From the NCBI GenBank assembly GCA_947253875.1, contig CAMYAM010000006.1, positions 34,723 to 98,722 on the forward strand: a stretch of DNA of 64,000 nucleotides, written 5' to 3'. The notes beneath the pieces were generated by a model. It saw only the letters and a program-made list of their open reading frames with translations. It ran no database searches and was not told the origin of the DNA. Every line of letters starts with the position of its first letter. Position 1 is the stretch's first letter. This DNA is from an uncultured Fastidiosipila sp. (lineage in GTDB: Bacteria; Bacillota; Clostridia; Saccharofermentanales; Fastidiosipilaceae). Of this stretch, positions 36,016 to 45,585 are shown one piece after another. The position numbers and the translations under genes are program-made.

Positions 36016-37863
36016 TTAAATATTTCTTTGTTCTTTATTTCTAAGTATCTTACGTGAGGTGTTTCTTGGGAAAGGTTCTGCACGTAGGACTATATTTTTA
36101 ATTTTCTTGAAGTTTTGTAGTTCTTTATTGGTTTTGTCTACTGCTGCTTTGACTATTTCTCTGGCAACATTCCCTGTTAATATGGCAATGTCTATATCTC
36201 TAGTATTTAACTCTAGAAGCTTAGCGAGTTCGTCAGCATTAGGGAATACCTCTGCAGTAATAATTTGCTCGCCGTATTCATCTCTTTCGCCATAGACAAC
36301 TACTTCTTCTATAATTTTTTCTTTAAGAAGTACGAATTCAATTTCTTCAGGGAAAATATTTTTACCGTTTTTGGTAACAATAATGTTTGCCTTACGACCA
36401 GTAATATAGATGAAACCTCTATCATCAATATAGCCGTAGTCACCTGTATGGTAAAAACCCTCTGAGTCAATAGCTTCTGCAGTTTTTTCAGGATCTTCGT
36501 AGTAACCGAGCATGACGTTTGGTCCACGAGCGATAATTTCTCCTACACCATTCTCATCTTCGTTGATTATTTTAACTTCGACATTTGGTGCTGGTAAACC
36601 AGCTGATGCGTGATCTTTGTAATCAGGGCGGTTATTAGCAATTAGAGGGGAGCACTCAGTTACACCATAACCTTGAATTGCTGTAATTCCCCAGTCATTG
36701 AAATCTGCTAAGATTTGAGGCTCAATCGCTGCACCACCACAGATGAGTAAGCGTAAATGTCCACCTAAACCCTCATGGATTTCTGCGAAAATTTTATCGC
36801 TGAAATTTAGTTTAATTTTATTTAAAGCTTTGGCCAAGGTTAAACCTAGTTTGTACTTCTTAGCTATCTTAGCGTTGCCTGTAGCTTTACGTAAAATTGT
36901 TTTGTGTAGATTTTCTAACAACAAAGGAACTGCAATTAGGACTGAAGTTTTGGATTGCTTTAAGTTTTTGGCAATATAGCGTAAACCATCATTAATTGCA
37001 ATTTTGCAACCAATTGATAGTGGTAGAAGGAAACCTCCTGTAGCTTCGAAGCTGTGATGAAGTGGGAGAACTGACAATAGAGTATCATTTTTATCAAAAT
37101 ATACAGTTTGACTTGCATTATACACATTAACACAGAGGTTATCATGGCAGAGCATTACGGCTTTTGATTTAGCAGTTGTACCAGAGGTAAATAGCAATAC
37201 AGCTAAGGCACGAGGGTCAATAAGCAAGTTATCGTATTGTGTATTTCCGTTTTCTCTTATTGAATTGCCGGTATTAATTAAGTCCCAGAAGAAGAATAGA
37301 TTTTTGTCCGCACCAGCCAAGCTAGAGCTTTTCTCTGTTGGCAGGTTATAAGAAATTAAATTTTTGATTTGCTTAATATTATCAGCAATGTTTATTAATT
37401 TATCCTCTTGTGAGCGTGAGAAGAATATTGTGTTTGCACCTGAACGGTTGATCAAGTTTTCAACTTCATTAGCAGGGAGCTCTTTGTCCATCGGTACAAT
37501 AACAGCCAACCCACAGACAGTTGCCAGATAAGTAACATACCACTCGTAGCGAGTCTCTGCGAGGATAATTACTTTATCATCTTTCTTTATGCCTAAGTTG
37601 AGTAGAGCAGAGCCCAAAGCTTTACGATCCTCATTAAATTGTCGATATGTTAGAGCACGATACTCATCATCTGGATTTACTTTGAAGTTCATTGCTGATT
37701 CAGATCTAGGATTTAATTCACGTAAGGCAACTGGATCTTTGAGCAGAAAGGCAATTTCATCTGCATATAAGTTTGCACTTCTCTCTATCATTTCTCGTAA
37801 ATCTCTTGATCTATAGGCTTCATATAATGGATATGCATATATTTTTTCGTCGTTTTGGAACAC
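36016..37863 (-). CDS. AMP-forming acyl-CoA/acyl-acid synthetase (paralogue 1)
   Basis: 615-aa member of the adenylate-forming long-chain acyl-CoA synthetase group, which activates fatty acids with ATP and transfers them to CoA or another thiol. Motifs: LLFTSGTTAKSKAVML (P-loop), GYGVTECSPLIANNRP, YHTGDYGYIDDRGFIYITGRKANII, and the C-terminal PRNTSRKILR containing the catalytic Lys. It starts with GTG behind AAGGTG. The promoter at about 37960-37988 overlaps a FabT-like palindrome. Two similar genes follow upstream on the same strand; chain-length preferences cannot be predicted. Confidence 0.9.
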   Translation of the reverse strand: MFQNDEKIYAYPLYEAYRSRDLREMIERSANLYADEIAFLLKDPVALRELNPRSESAMNFKVNPDDEYRALTYRQFNEDRKALGSALLNLGIKKDDKVIILAETRYEWYVTYLATVCGLAVIVPMDKELPANEVENLINRSGANTIFFSRSQEDKLINIADNIKQIKNLISYNLPTEKSSSLAGADKNLFFFWDLINTGNSIRENGNTQYDNLLIDPRALAVLLFTSGTTAKSKAVMLCHDNLCVNVYNASQTVYFDKNDTLLSVLPLHHSFEATGGFLLPLSIGCKIAINDGLRYIAKNLKQSKTSVLIAVPLLLENLHKTILRKATGNAKIAKKYKLGLTLAKALNKIKLNFSDKIFAEIHEGLGGHLRLLICGGAAIEPQILADFNDWGITAIQGYGVTECSPLIANNRPDYKDHASAGLPAPNVEVKIINEDENGVGEIIARGPNVMLGYYEDPEKTAEAIDSEGFYHTGDYGYIDDRGFIYITGRKANIIVTKNGKNIFPEEIEFVLLKEKIIEEVVVYGERDEYGEQIITAEVFPNADELAKLLELNTRDIDIAILTGNVAREIVKAAVDKTNKELQNFKKIKNIVLRAEPFPRNTSRKILRNKEQRNI

Positions 37864-37959
37864 GGTTCACCTTCTTTCTGGTAGAAAAATTATCTTAAAT
37901 TCGTAGGTCTTTAATTCATTAAAGTATTTATTGTTAATGTTTAAATTATTCTAAATATA

Positions 37960-37994
37960 ATTATAACAAATTACTTTGACTATCAAAGTAATTT
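37960..37994 (-). promoter_or_regulatory. promoter with FabT-like operator for the first synthetase gene
   Basis: A perfect inverted repeat AAATTACTTTGA-cta-TCAAAGTAATTT spans 37968-37994. Its core TTTGA-N3-TCAAA matches the known FabT/MarR-type palindrome of Gram-positive fatty-acid regulators. On the minus strand it covers the -35 region of a promoter whose -10 is TATAAT (37965-37960), so binding would repress the gene ending at 36016. The regulator gene is not in the window. Confidence 0.7.
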
Positions 37995-37997
37995 TCA

Positions 37998-38052
37998 TGC
38001 GGAATAAAACTCCATACTCATAAATTCATGAAAATTTAATAAATATGGAGTT
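37998..38052 (-). terminator. hairpin after paralogue 2
   Basis: AACTCCATA / TATGGAGTT arms flank a 37-nt loop. It lies 18 bp beyond the stop codon of the gene at 38071-39873 and probably ends its transcript before the operator-controlled promoter. Confidence 0.55.
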
Positions 38053-38070
38053 GAGGTTAATCACTTAATC

Positions 38071-39873
38071 TTAAACGTTTTTCTGATGTCTATTACGCAA
38101 GATCTTGTTAGAAGTATTTCTTGGGAAAGGTTCTGTTCTAACATGGAAGTCGCGAACTTTTTGTTGTGTGTTTAATTCTTTATTAGAATTTTTAATAGCT
38201 TGATCTATAGTTTCCTTAACTTCTGGAGCATTAAGATCTGTTGTTCCAAGTACAGATTTTACATAATCAGCATCTGGGAAAACTTCGGCAGTAATAATTT
38301 GCTCTGCTTTCTCATCACGCTCACCATAAACTACAACTTCTTTAATAATCTCGTTACGTTCTAGTACAAATTCGACTTCTTCAGGGAAGACATTTTCACC
38401 ATTTTTGGCAACAATGATATTTGCCTTACGACCTGTGATGAAAATGAAACCTCTGTCATCAATGTAGCCGTAGTCACCGGTGTGGTAGAAACCTTCCGTG
38501 TCAATAGCTTCTGCGGTTCTCTCAGGATCTTGGTAGTAGCCTAACATAATGCTTGGACCTCGACCGATAATTTCTCCAATACCATTAGCATCCTTGTTAA
38601 TGATTTTGGCTTCTATTGATGGGATTGGTAAACCAGCAGAGGCTGAGTCGTAATACTTTTCACGGTTTAGAGCAAATATAGGTGATGACTCAGTCAGACC
38701 ATATCCTTGAATTGCAGCAAAACCTAGATCATTGAAAAAGTCCAAAATTTTTGGTTCAATAGCCGCACCACCGATAATAATGTGTGTCAATTTGCCACCA
38801 AACATATCGTGAACGGATTTGAAGACTTTTTTGCGGATATCAATACCAAATTTTCTTAGGAAACGGGTTAGTTTCAAACCAAATGAGAATTTCTTGGCTA
38901 ATTTAGGATCAGCGTTTAGTTTGCCTTGAATTGTTTTGTAGATAGCTTCAAGGATTGCAGGAACCATCAGGAACAATGTTACTTTTGCTTGGGCTGCATT
39001 TTTGACTATGTGTCGCAGACCGTCGCCTACAGCAATTGTGTTACCTAGATAAATCTGAATAAGGAAGCCACAAGTAGCTTCGTAGGTGTGGTGCAAAGGT
39101 AAAATTGATAAGCAAGTAGCTTCTTTTAGGTCAACCATACGTGGGGCACCATTAACAACTGTACAGATATTTTTGTGACTAAGCATTACGGCTTTGGACT
39201 TGGAAGTTGTACCAGATGTGAAAAGCAAAATACTAAATGCTTCTGGATCTAGTTCTAGTTCATCGTAGGATTTATCATGCTCTCTAATTGCGTAACCTTT
39301 TGCCAGTGCGTCCCAGAAATAAACTTCGGTATTATCATTACCTTCTGATTTCTCAGGAACATAATCCATATTTATGAAGTTTTTGACAAAATCGATCTTA
39401 CCTAAGTTGGCCTCAATTTTTTCAGAAGTGGCTTTAGAATAGATTACGGTGTTGCATTGGGCTCTCTCAAGGTTATTTAGAATCTCAGCTGAGCCTAAGT
39501 TTTTATCGAGTGGCACAACAATAGCTAAACCATTAACTGTTGCAAGATATGCTATATACCATTCATAGCGCGTTTCAGCGACGATTGCGACTTTATCACT
39601 AGCTTGAATGCCTAAAGATTTTAGATAAGAACCAAAGGCTCTGACATCATTTGCATATTGTTTGAAACTAATAGATCTATACTCATCGTTAGGGTTGGGT
39701 TTATACGCTAAAGCAGCTTCAGATTTAGGCTCTACTTCACGTAGTGCAACCGGGTCCTTGACCAAAAAAGCAGATCTTTCTCCGTACAACTCTTCTGATG
39801 TATTTAGCATCTCACGTAAATCTCTAACCTGGCGTAAATCCATAAGAGGATATTTATAAATACCGTATGACAT
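38071..39873 (-). CDS. AMP-forming acyl-CoA/acyl-acid synthetase (paralogue 2)
   Basis: 600 aa, with the same motif order as its neighbours: LLFTSGTTSKSKAVML, GYGLTESSPIFALNRE, YHTGDYGYIDDRGFIFITGRKANII, PRNTSNKILRNRHQ. It differs in having Asn in place of Arg beside the conserved C-terminal Lys (TSNKILR). AAGGAGTATTGT precedes the ATG. It activates a fatty or other carboxylic acid; the substrate is unknown. A 111-bp gap separates it from paralogue 3, with no visible terminator, so the two may be co-transcribed. Confidence 0.9.
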   Translation of the reverse strand: MSYGIYKYPLMDLRQVRDLREMLNTSEELYGERSAFLVKDPVALREVEPKSEAALAYKPNPNDEYRSISFKQYANDVRAFGSYLKSLGIQASDKVAIVAETRYEWYIAYLATVNGLAIVVPLDKNLGSAEILNNLERAQCNTVIYSKATSEKIEANLGKIDFVKNFINMDYVPEKSEGNDNTEVYFWDALAKGYAIREHDKSYDELELDPEAFSILLFTSGTTSKSKAVMLSHKNICTVVNGAPRMVDLKEATCLSILPLHHTYEATCGFLIQIYLGNTIAVGDGLRHIVKNAAQAKVTLFLMVPAILEAIYKTIQGKLNADPKLAKKFSFGLKLTRFLRKFGIDIRKKVFKSVHDMFGGKLTHIIIGGAAIEPKILDFFNDLGFAAIQGYGLTESSPIFALNREKYYDSASAGLPIPSIEAKIINKDANGIGEIIGRGPSIMLGYYQDPERTAEAIDTEGFYHTGDYGYIDDRGFIFITGRKANIIVAKNGENVFPEEVEFVLERNEIIKEVVVYGERDEKAEQIITAEVFPDADYVKSVLGTTDLNAPEVKETIDQAIKNSNKELNTQQKVRDFHVRTEPFPRNTSNKILRNRHQKNV

Positions 39874-39984
39874 ACAATACTCCTTAAAATTACAATTTAG
39901 TACTTAAAATTAGATTTATATTAATCTTTGGTTTTGCCGGAATCAACTAATTTTACTGAATTTATTGATTCTATATTGACTTAA

Positions 39985-41850
39985 TTAATTCTCAGGTTTT
40001 GCAGGCTCGACTGTATCAACATTTCTTTGAGCTTTATTTCTTAGAATTTTTCTGGATGTGTTTCTTGGGAACGGTTCATCTCTTAGTTCTAAAGCCTTGA
40101 CGCGCTTGTAAGGAACTAGGTTTAGATTAGCCGAATTAATAACTTCGTGAACCCTTTTCCTTACTTTATCTGAGGTCAAAGCTTCGCCTTTAAGATGAGG
40201 GTCTTTCTCAATAATTTCTGCATTTGGATAAACTTCTGCAGTGATAACTTGATCACCGGAAGCGTCACGCTCTCCATAAACGACTATTTCAGCGATTATT
40301 GGATCTTCTTGTTGCATGATAGACTCAATCTCTTCTGGGAAGATGTTTTTACCATTTTTGGTAACAATTATATTGGCCTCACGACCTGTAATGTAGACGA
40401 AATTTCTATCATCTATATATCCATAGTCTCCAGTGTGATAGAAGCCGTCTTCGTCAATAGCTTTTCTTGTTAAAGCTTCATCTTGATAGTAGCCAATCAT
40501 TATACTTGGACCACGACCAATGATTTCACCTATACCTCTGTCATCTGGATTAATAATCTTGACTTCAGTACTTGGCATTGGCAATCCTGTAGCTGCATCT
40601 TCATGATAATAAGGTCTGTTAACTGCGAAAATTGGAGAGGATTCAGTTAATCCATAGCCTTGGAAAGCATTTAAGCCCCACTCATTTAACTCACGTAGAA
40701 TTTGTGGTTCTATTGCTGCACCACCACAAATTATGTAACGTAACTTACCACCAAAAGTATCGTGGATGTTTTTAAAAACTTTTTTACGAATGTCAACGTT
40801 GAAACGATTTAAGAATCTTGTAACTCTTACGGCTAGGTTGAATTTCTTTTCTAAGTTTTCGTCAGCTTCAATTTTCTTTTTGACTTGCTTATATATAGTT
40901 TCTAATAGTAAAGGCACTGCAATCATGACAGTTACTTGGGCTTGTTGCATGTTGTGGGTAATATGACGCAGACCATCACATATAGCAACTGTACCGCCGA
41001 AATAATGTGGGATTAAAAACCCAGCTGTAGCTTCATATGTATGGTGCAATGGTAATACAGAAAGTACGGAGTCATTCTCATCAAACTGAATCATTCTAAC
41101 TGAGTCCATAATGTTGGTGATTAAGTTCTTGTGACTGAGCATTACCGCTTTGGCAGTTGATGTAGTTCCTGATGTGAAGAGGAGTACTGCCAGAGATTCT
41201 CTATTTATTGGAAGTTTGTCATATTCAAAGTTAGCCTTGTCACGGAGTAAATTACCTTCATCAATTAAATCCCAGAAAAAGTCTAACTTGGCACCTTCAG
41301 GCAAAGCTGCCTTGGTGTCTTCACTTGGTAAATCATAAGAAATGAAGTGTTTAGCAAATTTAAGCTTATCTTTAATGGCTTTAAGCTTGCTTTCTTGCTT
41401 GCGTGTGAAGAATATAGTGCTTGCTTCAGATCTATTAAGTAAGTTTTCTAACTCATTTTCCATTAGAGCAATATCCATTGGACAGACAACAGCGAGCCCA
41501 GAAACAACAGTTAAATAACTAACATACCATTCGTAACGAGTCTCGGATAAAATTACAACTTTTTCATTCATATTGAGGCCTTGGTTGTGCAAAGATGTTC
41601 CAAGTGCAAGTCTGTCATTATTGAACTCTGAGTAGCTTATACCTCGATATTCATCCTTAGGATTGATCTTGAATTTCTGTGCCTCTTCCGATCTAGGGTC
41701 AAGTTCACGCAAAGCTACAGGATCTTTGAGAAAATATGCGTTTCTGTCTGCAAATTTCTCAGCGCTGTTCTCAGCCATTTCACGTAAGTCATTCAATTCA
41801 GTAACTTGGTGCAAAGGATATTTATATATTCTTTCATCATTTCTAAACAT
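39985..41850 (-). CDS. AMP-forming acyl-CoA/acyl-acid synthetase (paralogue 3)
   Basis: 621 aa from the ATG at 41850, which has GGAG seven bases upstream; an in-frame ATG at 41862 has no site. Motifs: LLFTSGTTSTAKAVML, GYGLTESSPIFAVNRP, YHTGDYGYIDDRNFVYITGREANII (Glu where the others have Lys), PRNTSRKILRNKAQ. The C-terminus adds VDTVEPAKPEN. It lies 108 bp downstream of the acyl-ACP thioesterase, which would supply free fatty acid for re-activation. Confidence 0.9.
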   Translation of the reverse strand: MFRNDERIYKYPLHQVTELNDLREMAENSAEKFADRNAYFLKDPVALRELDPRSEEAQKFKINPKDEYRGISYSEFNNDRLALGTSLHNQGLNMNEKVVILSETRYEWYVSYLTVVSGLAVVCPMDIALMENELENLLNRSEASTIFFTRKQESKLKAIKDKLKFAKHFISYDLPSEDTKAALPEGAKLDFFWDLIDEGNLLRDKANFEYDKLPINRESLAVLLFTSGTTSTAKAVMLSHKNLITNIMDSVRMIQFDENDSVLSVLPLHHTYEATAGFLIPHYFGGTVAICDGLRHITHNMQQAQVTVMIAVPLLLETIYKQVKKKIEADENLEKKFNLAVRVTRFLNRFNVDIRKKVFKNIHDTFGGKLRYIICGGAAIEPQILRELNEWGLNAFQGYGLTESSPIFAVNRPYYHEDAATGLPMPSTEVKIINPDDRGIGEIIGRGPSIMIGYYQDEALTRKAIDEDGFYHTGDYGYIDDRNFVYITGREANIIVTKNGKNIFPEEIESIMQQEDPIIAEIVVYGERDASGDQVITAEVYPNAEIIEKDPHLKGEALTSDKVRKRVHEVINSANLNLVPYKRVKALELRDEPFPRNTSRKILRNKAQRNVDTVEPAKPEN

Positions 41851-41957
41851 AATTTTCTCCATAAGTTTTTTGTAAATTACCTGTTTTAATTGCCCTTTTA
41901 GAGATCATCTAAGTGCTCTCTAAGAGCTCAACGCCTTTTATTGTTTTATATTTAAAT

Positions 41958-42884
41958 TTATTTTCTAATTTTAATCAATGCTTTAAATGAATCGTGTGTC
42001 TTTTGCTTTTTGTATTCGATTCCTCGAGTGCTAGTTCCGATTAGATTATCTAAGAATTTAATGTAGACTGCAAGGGAATAATGTTCATCAGTTTCTTCAA
42101 GTATGCCTGCCTCCACTGCAACTAGATCGCCTTTGACCAATTCACTAGTGTAATTGACTTCGATACTTTCTATATCTAAGCCTATATTGAGGAAATCTAC
42201 AGCGTTTGTAACCATATTTATATAGCGTGTATTATTTACGTGGTTATTGGCATCTAGATCACTGTAACCGATTAGGTGTTTATAGCTAATTTTATTGTCA
42301 GTCTCTGGTAAAGTTATTTTAATGCTTTTTAGTTTTGCTTTTGTAGTTTTGATGGGGAGGATGAACGGGTTCTCTTTGTTTGCGATTATCTCGTTACTTG
42401 GAATAATTGTCCTAGAGTTTAGATCCATAATTGACCAGAAACTTCTAGCGGCAATTATTGCCTCATTATTCTCATTAATGACCAAGAATTCACGGTAAAA
42501 GCCAACGGCACTTTGCTTAGATTGCCAGGTGTATACTGCAATATCATCATATTTATTAGGCAAATCTTTAATATCTAAAGCAATTCTATTCAATATCCAA
42601 GTCTGGTTTTTGTCACGCATGTCAGCATAATGGATGCCAACGCTTTCGCTGTGCTCACCTGCAATTGCTTCGAAAAAAGAAAACATATAAGCTAGATGAA
42701 CTTTATTTTTGTTGTCACTCTGACTAGATTCAATATGAAATTTTTGGTAAGTAAGCAGATTCTTTTGAGCAAAGTAATCCTCAATATTTCCAGAGCTTAA
42801 GTATTCTTTATCAGAACTACAGCCATTGTTAGTAGCTACTTGCTGGAGAGCTTCTCTAAATTCTTCAAGATTGTTTAGCTTCAT
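41958..42884 (-). CDS. acyl-ACP thioesterase (FatA/FatB-like)
   Basis: 308 aa, two hot-dog domains. N-terminal half: SVGIHYADMRDKNQTWILNRIALDIKDLPNKYDDIAVYTW. The second half has the conserved SDLDANNHVNNTRYINM stretch with the catalytic Asn and His residues. It hydrolyses acyl-ACP to free fatty acid in the cytoplasm. An extra ~45-residue N-terminal segment is present. AGAGGAA precedes the ATG. It is the first gene of the minus-strand run that includes paralogue 3 of the synthetases, suggesting a release-and-reactivate route for fatty acids. Confidence 0.88.
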   Translation of the reverse strand: MKLNNLEEFREALQQVATNNGCSSDKEYLSSGNIEDYFAQKNLLTYQKFHIESSQSDNKNKVHLAYMFSFFEAIAGEHSESVGIHYADMRDKNQTWILNRIALDIKDLPNKYDDIAVYTWQSKQSAVGFYREFLVINENNEAIIAARSFWSIMDLNSRTIIPSNEIIANKENPFILPIKTTKAKLKSIKITLPETDNKISYKHLIGYSDLDANNHVNNTRYINMVTNAVDFLNIGLDIESIEVNYTSELVKGDLVAVEAGILEETDEHYSLAVYIKFLDNLIGTSTRGIEYKKQKTHDSFKALIKIRK

Positions 42885-43098
42885 ACGTCGATTCCTCTAA
42901 ATAAAATACTAATGAGAATTCTAACATAGAGTGAATGCTATTAGTGTTGGTTTGCACTCACTTCACAATTGTTAAAGAAAATGTAAAATATCTGAACCGC
43001 ACTAATCTCCAGAAATTATTGCCAAAATTATTATGGTAAAATATAATTAAACAAGGAAAACAAAACTCTTCCTTAATTCTTAGGATAGGAGGTTATTT

Positions 43099-43536
43099 AT
43101 GGATCAAGCTTGGATTTTTTGGTTAGTTTTAAGTCTGATATTTTTAGCAGTTGAACTGGGAACAGTTGCACTAGTAAGTATCTGGTTTGTACTAGGAAGT
43201 GTAGTTGCTTTATGCGCTGCTCTTGCAGGCATGAGTCTAACTTGGCAAATAGTTCTGATGCTAATTGTTTCTGGAATAGGTTTAATTATTTTCTTGATGG
43301 TTAAAGATAAGCTAAACATTGGCAAAAATTCACACGTTCCAACTAATTTAGATGCTCTAATCGGCGAAGAAGCTGTTGTAATTGAAAAGATTAATGCACT
43401 AGATAATAAAGGTTTGGTAAGAGTAAAAGGCAGAGAATGGAGAGCGGTTGCAAACCCAGAATCTGAGGAAATAGAAGTAGGTGAGATAGTTAAAATTCTA
43501 TCTATACAAGGGGTTAAATTAATAGTTTCGAAGTAA
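43099..43536 (+). CDS. NfeD-like membrane protein
   Basis: 145 aa: two or three membrane helices (residues 5-70), then an OB-fold NfeD domain (about 80-143; GEEAVVIEKINALDNKGLVRVKGREWRAV). NfeD proteins act with stomatin/prohibitin-type proteins in membrane microdomain organisation. The SPFH gene follows 66 bp later. AGGAGG precedes the ATG. Confidence 0.92.
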   Translation: MDQAWIFWLVLSLIFLAVELGTVALVSIWFVLGSVVALCAALAGMSLTWQIVLMLIVSGIGLIIFLMVKDKLNIGKNSHVPTNLDALIGEEAVVIEKINALDNKGLVRVKGREWRAVANPESEEIEVGEIVKILSIQGVKLIVSK

Positions 43537-43602
43537 AAAAGAGAGAAGAAACAAAAGTAAAAAGAAACATAAACAAAGAGCGAGAAGCAAAGGAGGTAAT
43601 TA

Positions 43603-44622
43603 ATGAGTTTATTAATATTTGGAATAGGTGCCATGGATATATTCCTCTTGATACTATTAGTGTTGGTAGTATATTTGGTTTTATCCTGTGTAAAGATTGT
43701 TCCACAAGCACACGTCAAGATTATTGAGAGATTAGGTTCATACCTGACAACTTGGGAGGCAGGCTTGCACTTCAAGATGCCTTTTGTCGATAAGGCAGTT
43801 CACACAGTTTCTCTCAAAGAGCAAGTTGCAGATTTCAATCCACAAGCGGTTATTACAAAAGATAACGTTACTATGAGGATTGATACGGTTATTTTCTACC
43901 AAGTAACAGATCCTAAATTGTTTACTTATGGTATAGATAATCCAATCAACGCTATTGATAATTTATCATCAACAACCTTACGTAACATTATTGGTGATTT
44001 AGAGCTTGATGAGACTTTGACATCTAGAGATGTTATTAATACTAAGATGCGTGAAATTCTTGATGATGCTACAGATCCATGGGGCATTAAGGTTAATCGA
44101 GTTGAGTTGAAGAATATTTTGCCACCTCCAGAGATACAAGATGCAATGGAGAAGCAGATGAAGGCTGAGCGTGAGAAACGTAAGAGTGTCTTGATTGCCC
44201 AAGGTGAGAAAGAATCTGCAATTCTAAGAGCTGAAGGTGAAAAAGAATCTGCAGTCTTGAGAGCGGAGGCTAACAAGGAATCACAAATTCGTATTGCTGA
44301 AGGTGAGGCCCAAGCTATTCTTAAAGTTTACGAAGCACGTGCTCGAGGTATGGAATTACTTAAAGCAGCTAAAGCCGATGAAGCAGTTCTAAGCTTACGC
44401 GCTATGGAAGCTATGGAGAAGGTCGCTGATGGTAGAGCAACTAAGATTATTGTTCCATCAGAGCTACAAAATATGGCAGGTTTAGTTTCTGCAGTGAAAT
44501 CTATAGCAGATACTCCAGATCCTGAACTAGACGAATCTGCAGTAGAAGAGCTCAAAGAAGACACATCTAAGAGTCATATTCCTAATGTAAGTTTGGATAT
44601 GGATAGAGAAGAAGACCAATAG
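43603..44622 (+). CDS. SPFH/band 7 (stomatin-like, QmcA-type) protein
   Basis: 339 aa. One N-terminal membrane helix (about 8-30), the SPFH domain (PQAHVKIIERLGSYLTTWEAGLHFKMPFVDKAV...), a coiled-coil rich in KAEREKRKSVLIAQGEKESAILRAEGEKESA repeats (about 185-260) and an acidic tail. It oligomerises into membrane rings as a scaffold for proteases or lipid domains. It forms an operon with the NfeD-like gene. AAAGGAGGTAATT precedes the ATG. Confidence 0.95.
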   Translation: MSLLIFGIGAMDIFLLILLVLVVYLVLSCVKIVPQAHVKIIERLGSYLTTWEAGLHFKMPFVDKAVHTVSLKEQVADFNPQAVITKDNVTMRIDTVIFYQVTDPKLFTYGIDNPINAIDNLSSTTLRNIIGDLELDETLTSRDVINTKMREILDDATDPWGIKVNRVELKNILPPPEIQDAMEKQMKAEREKRKSVLIAQGEKESAILRAEGEKESAVLRAEANKESQIRIAEGEAQAILKVYEARARGMELLKAAKADEAVLSLRAMEAMEKVADGRATKIIVPSELQNMAGLVSAVKSIADTPDPELDESAVEELKEDTSKSHIPNVSLDMDREEDQ

Positions 44623-44660
44623 GAAGAAAATCAATAGTTATTAGTTTGAATTAGATGTTG

Positions 44661-44692
44661 AAAGGAGCAGATTTTTGAACTGCTCCTTTTTA
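44661..44692 (+). terminator. terminator of the nfeD-SPFH operon
   Basis: AAAGGAGCAG / CTGCTCCTTTTT stem with a 9-nt loop. Confidence 0.88.
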
Positions 44693-44800
44693 TTTGCAAT
44701 GAATTTATTTTGTCTATGATATGTTTAATCTTTACTTAAACTATTTATAGTTCAATATATTGTATAATGGACTAGCTTAAGTATAGGAGAGACTTGTTAA

Positions 44801-45538
44801 ATGGCTAAGGATGGTTACAAACATAATAGTGAAGAGAGATTCGATTCAAAGATGGATGCAGTTGAATTTACAGATGCAGATTATGAAAAGACTAATCCTG
44901 TTCTAGAAGAATTTCTCAAGAAGCGTAGAGCTAGAAGATTCTTGCTACTTGTACTAGTAATTTTTGTTTTAGCATTTTTAATATTTACAATTCCAGTAAA
45001 AAAAGGCGAGATTCAGAGAACCTATACTGCCTACGATGTTATTAATGATAAAGAAATAACTGTCTACCTTAATATTTGGCAAGAATATAAACTGCTTGGC
45101 AAAAATGAAATAAATGGTCATATAACATTATATGAAGATGCAGATGAAGCGAAACAAAAGAGCTTAATGTTTACTGGCCAAAGTGCTTACGATATCTATA
45201 TTCAGAATCGTGACTTGCAAAATGCGAAACTTCCTGGAACAACAAACCGAACAGATAGAGTAGAAGCTGCTTTGGAGGCTAATTCTAAAATTGTAGATAA
45301 TGAGGTGCAAGTCAAATCAAGGTATTCCTACTTGTACGCAGATAAAGGTTTAGAGAATTTGATTTTGCTTGGCGATGCTGAAAAAGCTGAAAATGATATT
45401 TTCATTATTGCTAAAATAAATGATACGATTACAAATGCAGAGGTAATAGAGAAAATGCAAAAATCTATTGAACTTTATCCTGCAGATGTAAAATTTATGC
45501 GAGAAATACTAGCTGCAAATACTCAAGTAATGAAATAA
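44801..45538 (+). CDS. single-pass membrane protein, function unknown
   Basis: 245 aa. A charged N-terminus (about 45 residues, KKRRARRF before the helix) leads to a membrane helix at about 47-66 and an external domain of about 180 residues with no recognised family. Positive-inside charges predict an extracytoplasmic C-terminus. GGAGAGACTTG precedes the ATG. The coding end lies in the first unit of a 17-bp tandem repeat. Confidence 0.7.
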   Translation: MAKDGYKHNSEERFDSKMDAVEFTDADYEKTNPVLEEFLKKRRARRFLLLVLVIFVLAFLIFTIPVKKGEIQRTYTAYDVINDKEITVYLNIWQEYKLLGKNEINGHITLYEDADEAKQKSLMFTGQSAYDIYIQNRDLQNAKLPGTTNRTDRVEAALEANSKIVDNEVQVKSRYSYLYADKGLENLILLGDAEKAENDIFIIAKINDTITNAEVIEKMQKSIELYPADVKFMREILAANTQVMK

Positions 45539-45571
45539 CTCAGGTAATTAAATAGCTCAAGTAATTAAATA
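45521..45571. repeat. three imperfect 17-bp tandem repeats
   Basis: Units ACTCAAGTAATGAAATA, ACTCAGGTAATTAAATA and GCTCAAGTAATTAAATA span the stop codon of the preceding gene and the gap before the PAP2 gene. Confidence 0.85.
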
Positions 45572-45585
45572 ATGCGAGGTTATGA

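Noticed and set aside
42930..42965. Inverted repeat AGTGAATGC / GCACTCACT upstream of the thioesterase gene as an operator
   Set aside because: One mismatch and a 15-nt loop, with no recurrence in the window; it could be chance.
43104..43775. 223-aa minus-strand ORF opposite the NfeD and SPFH genes
   Set aside because: It is antisense to two well-supported genes, Ser/Thr-rich and without a ribosome binding site.
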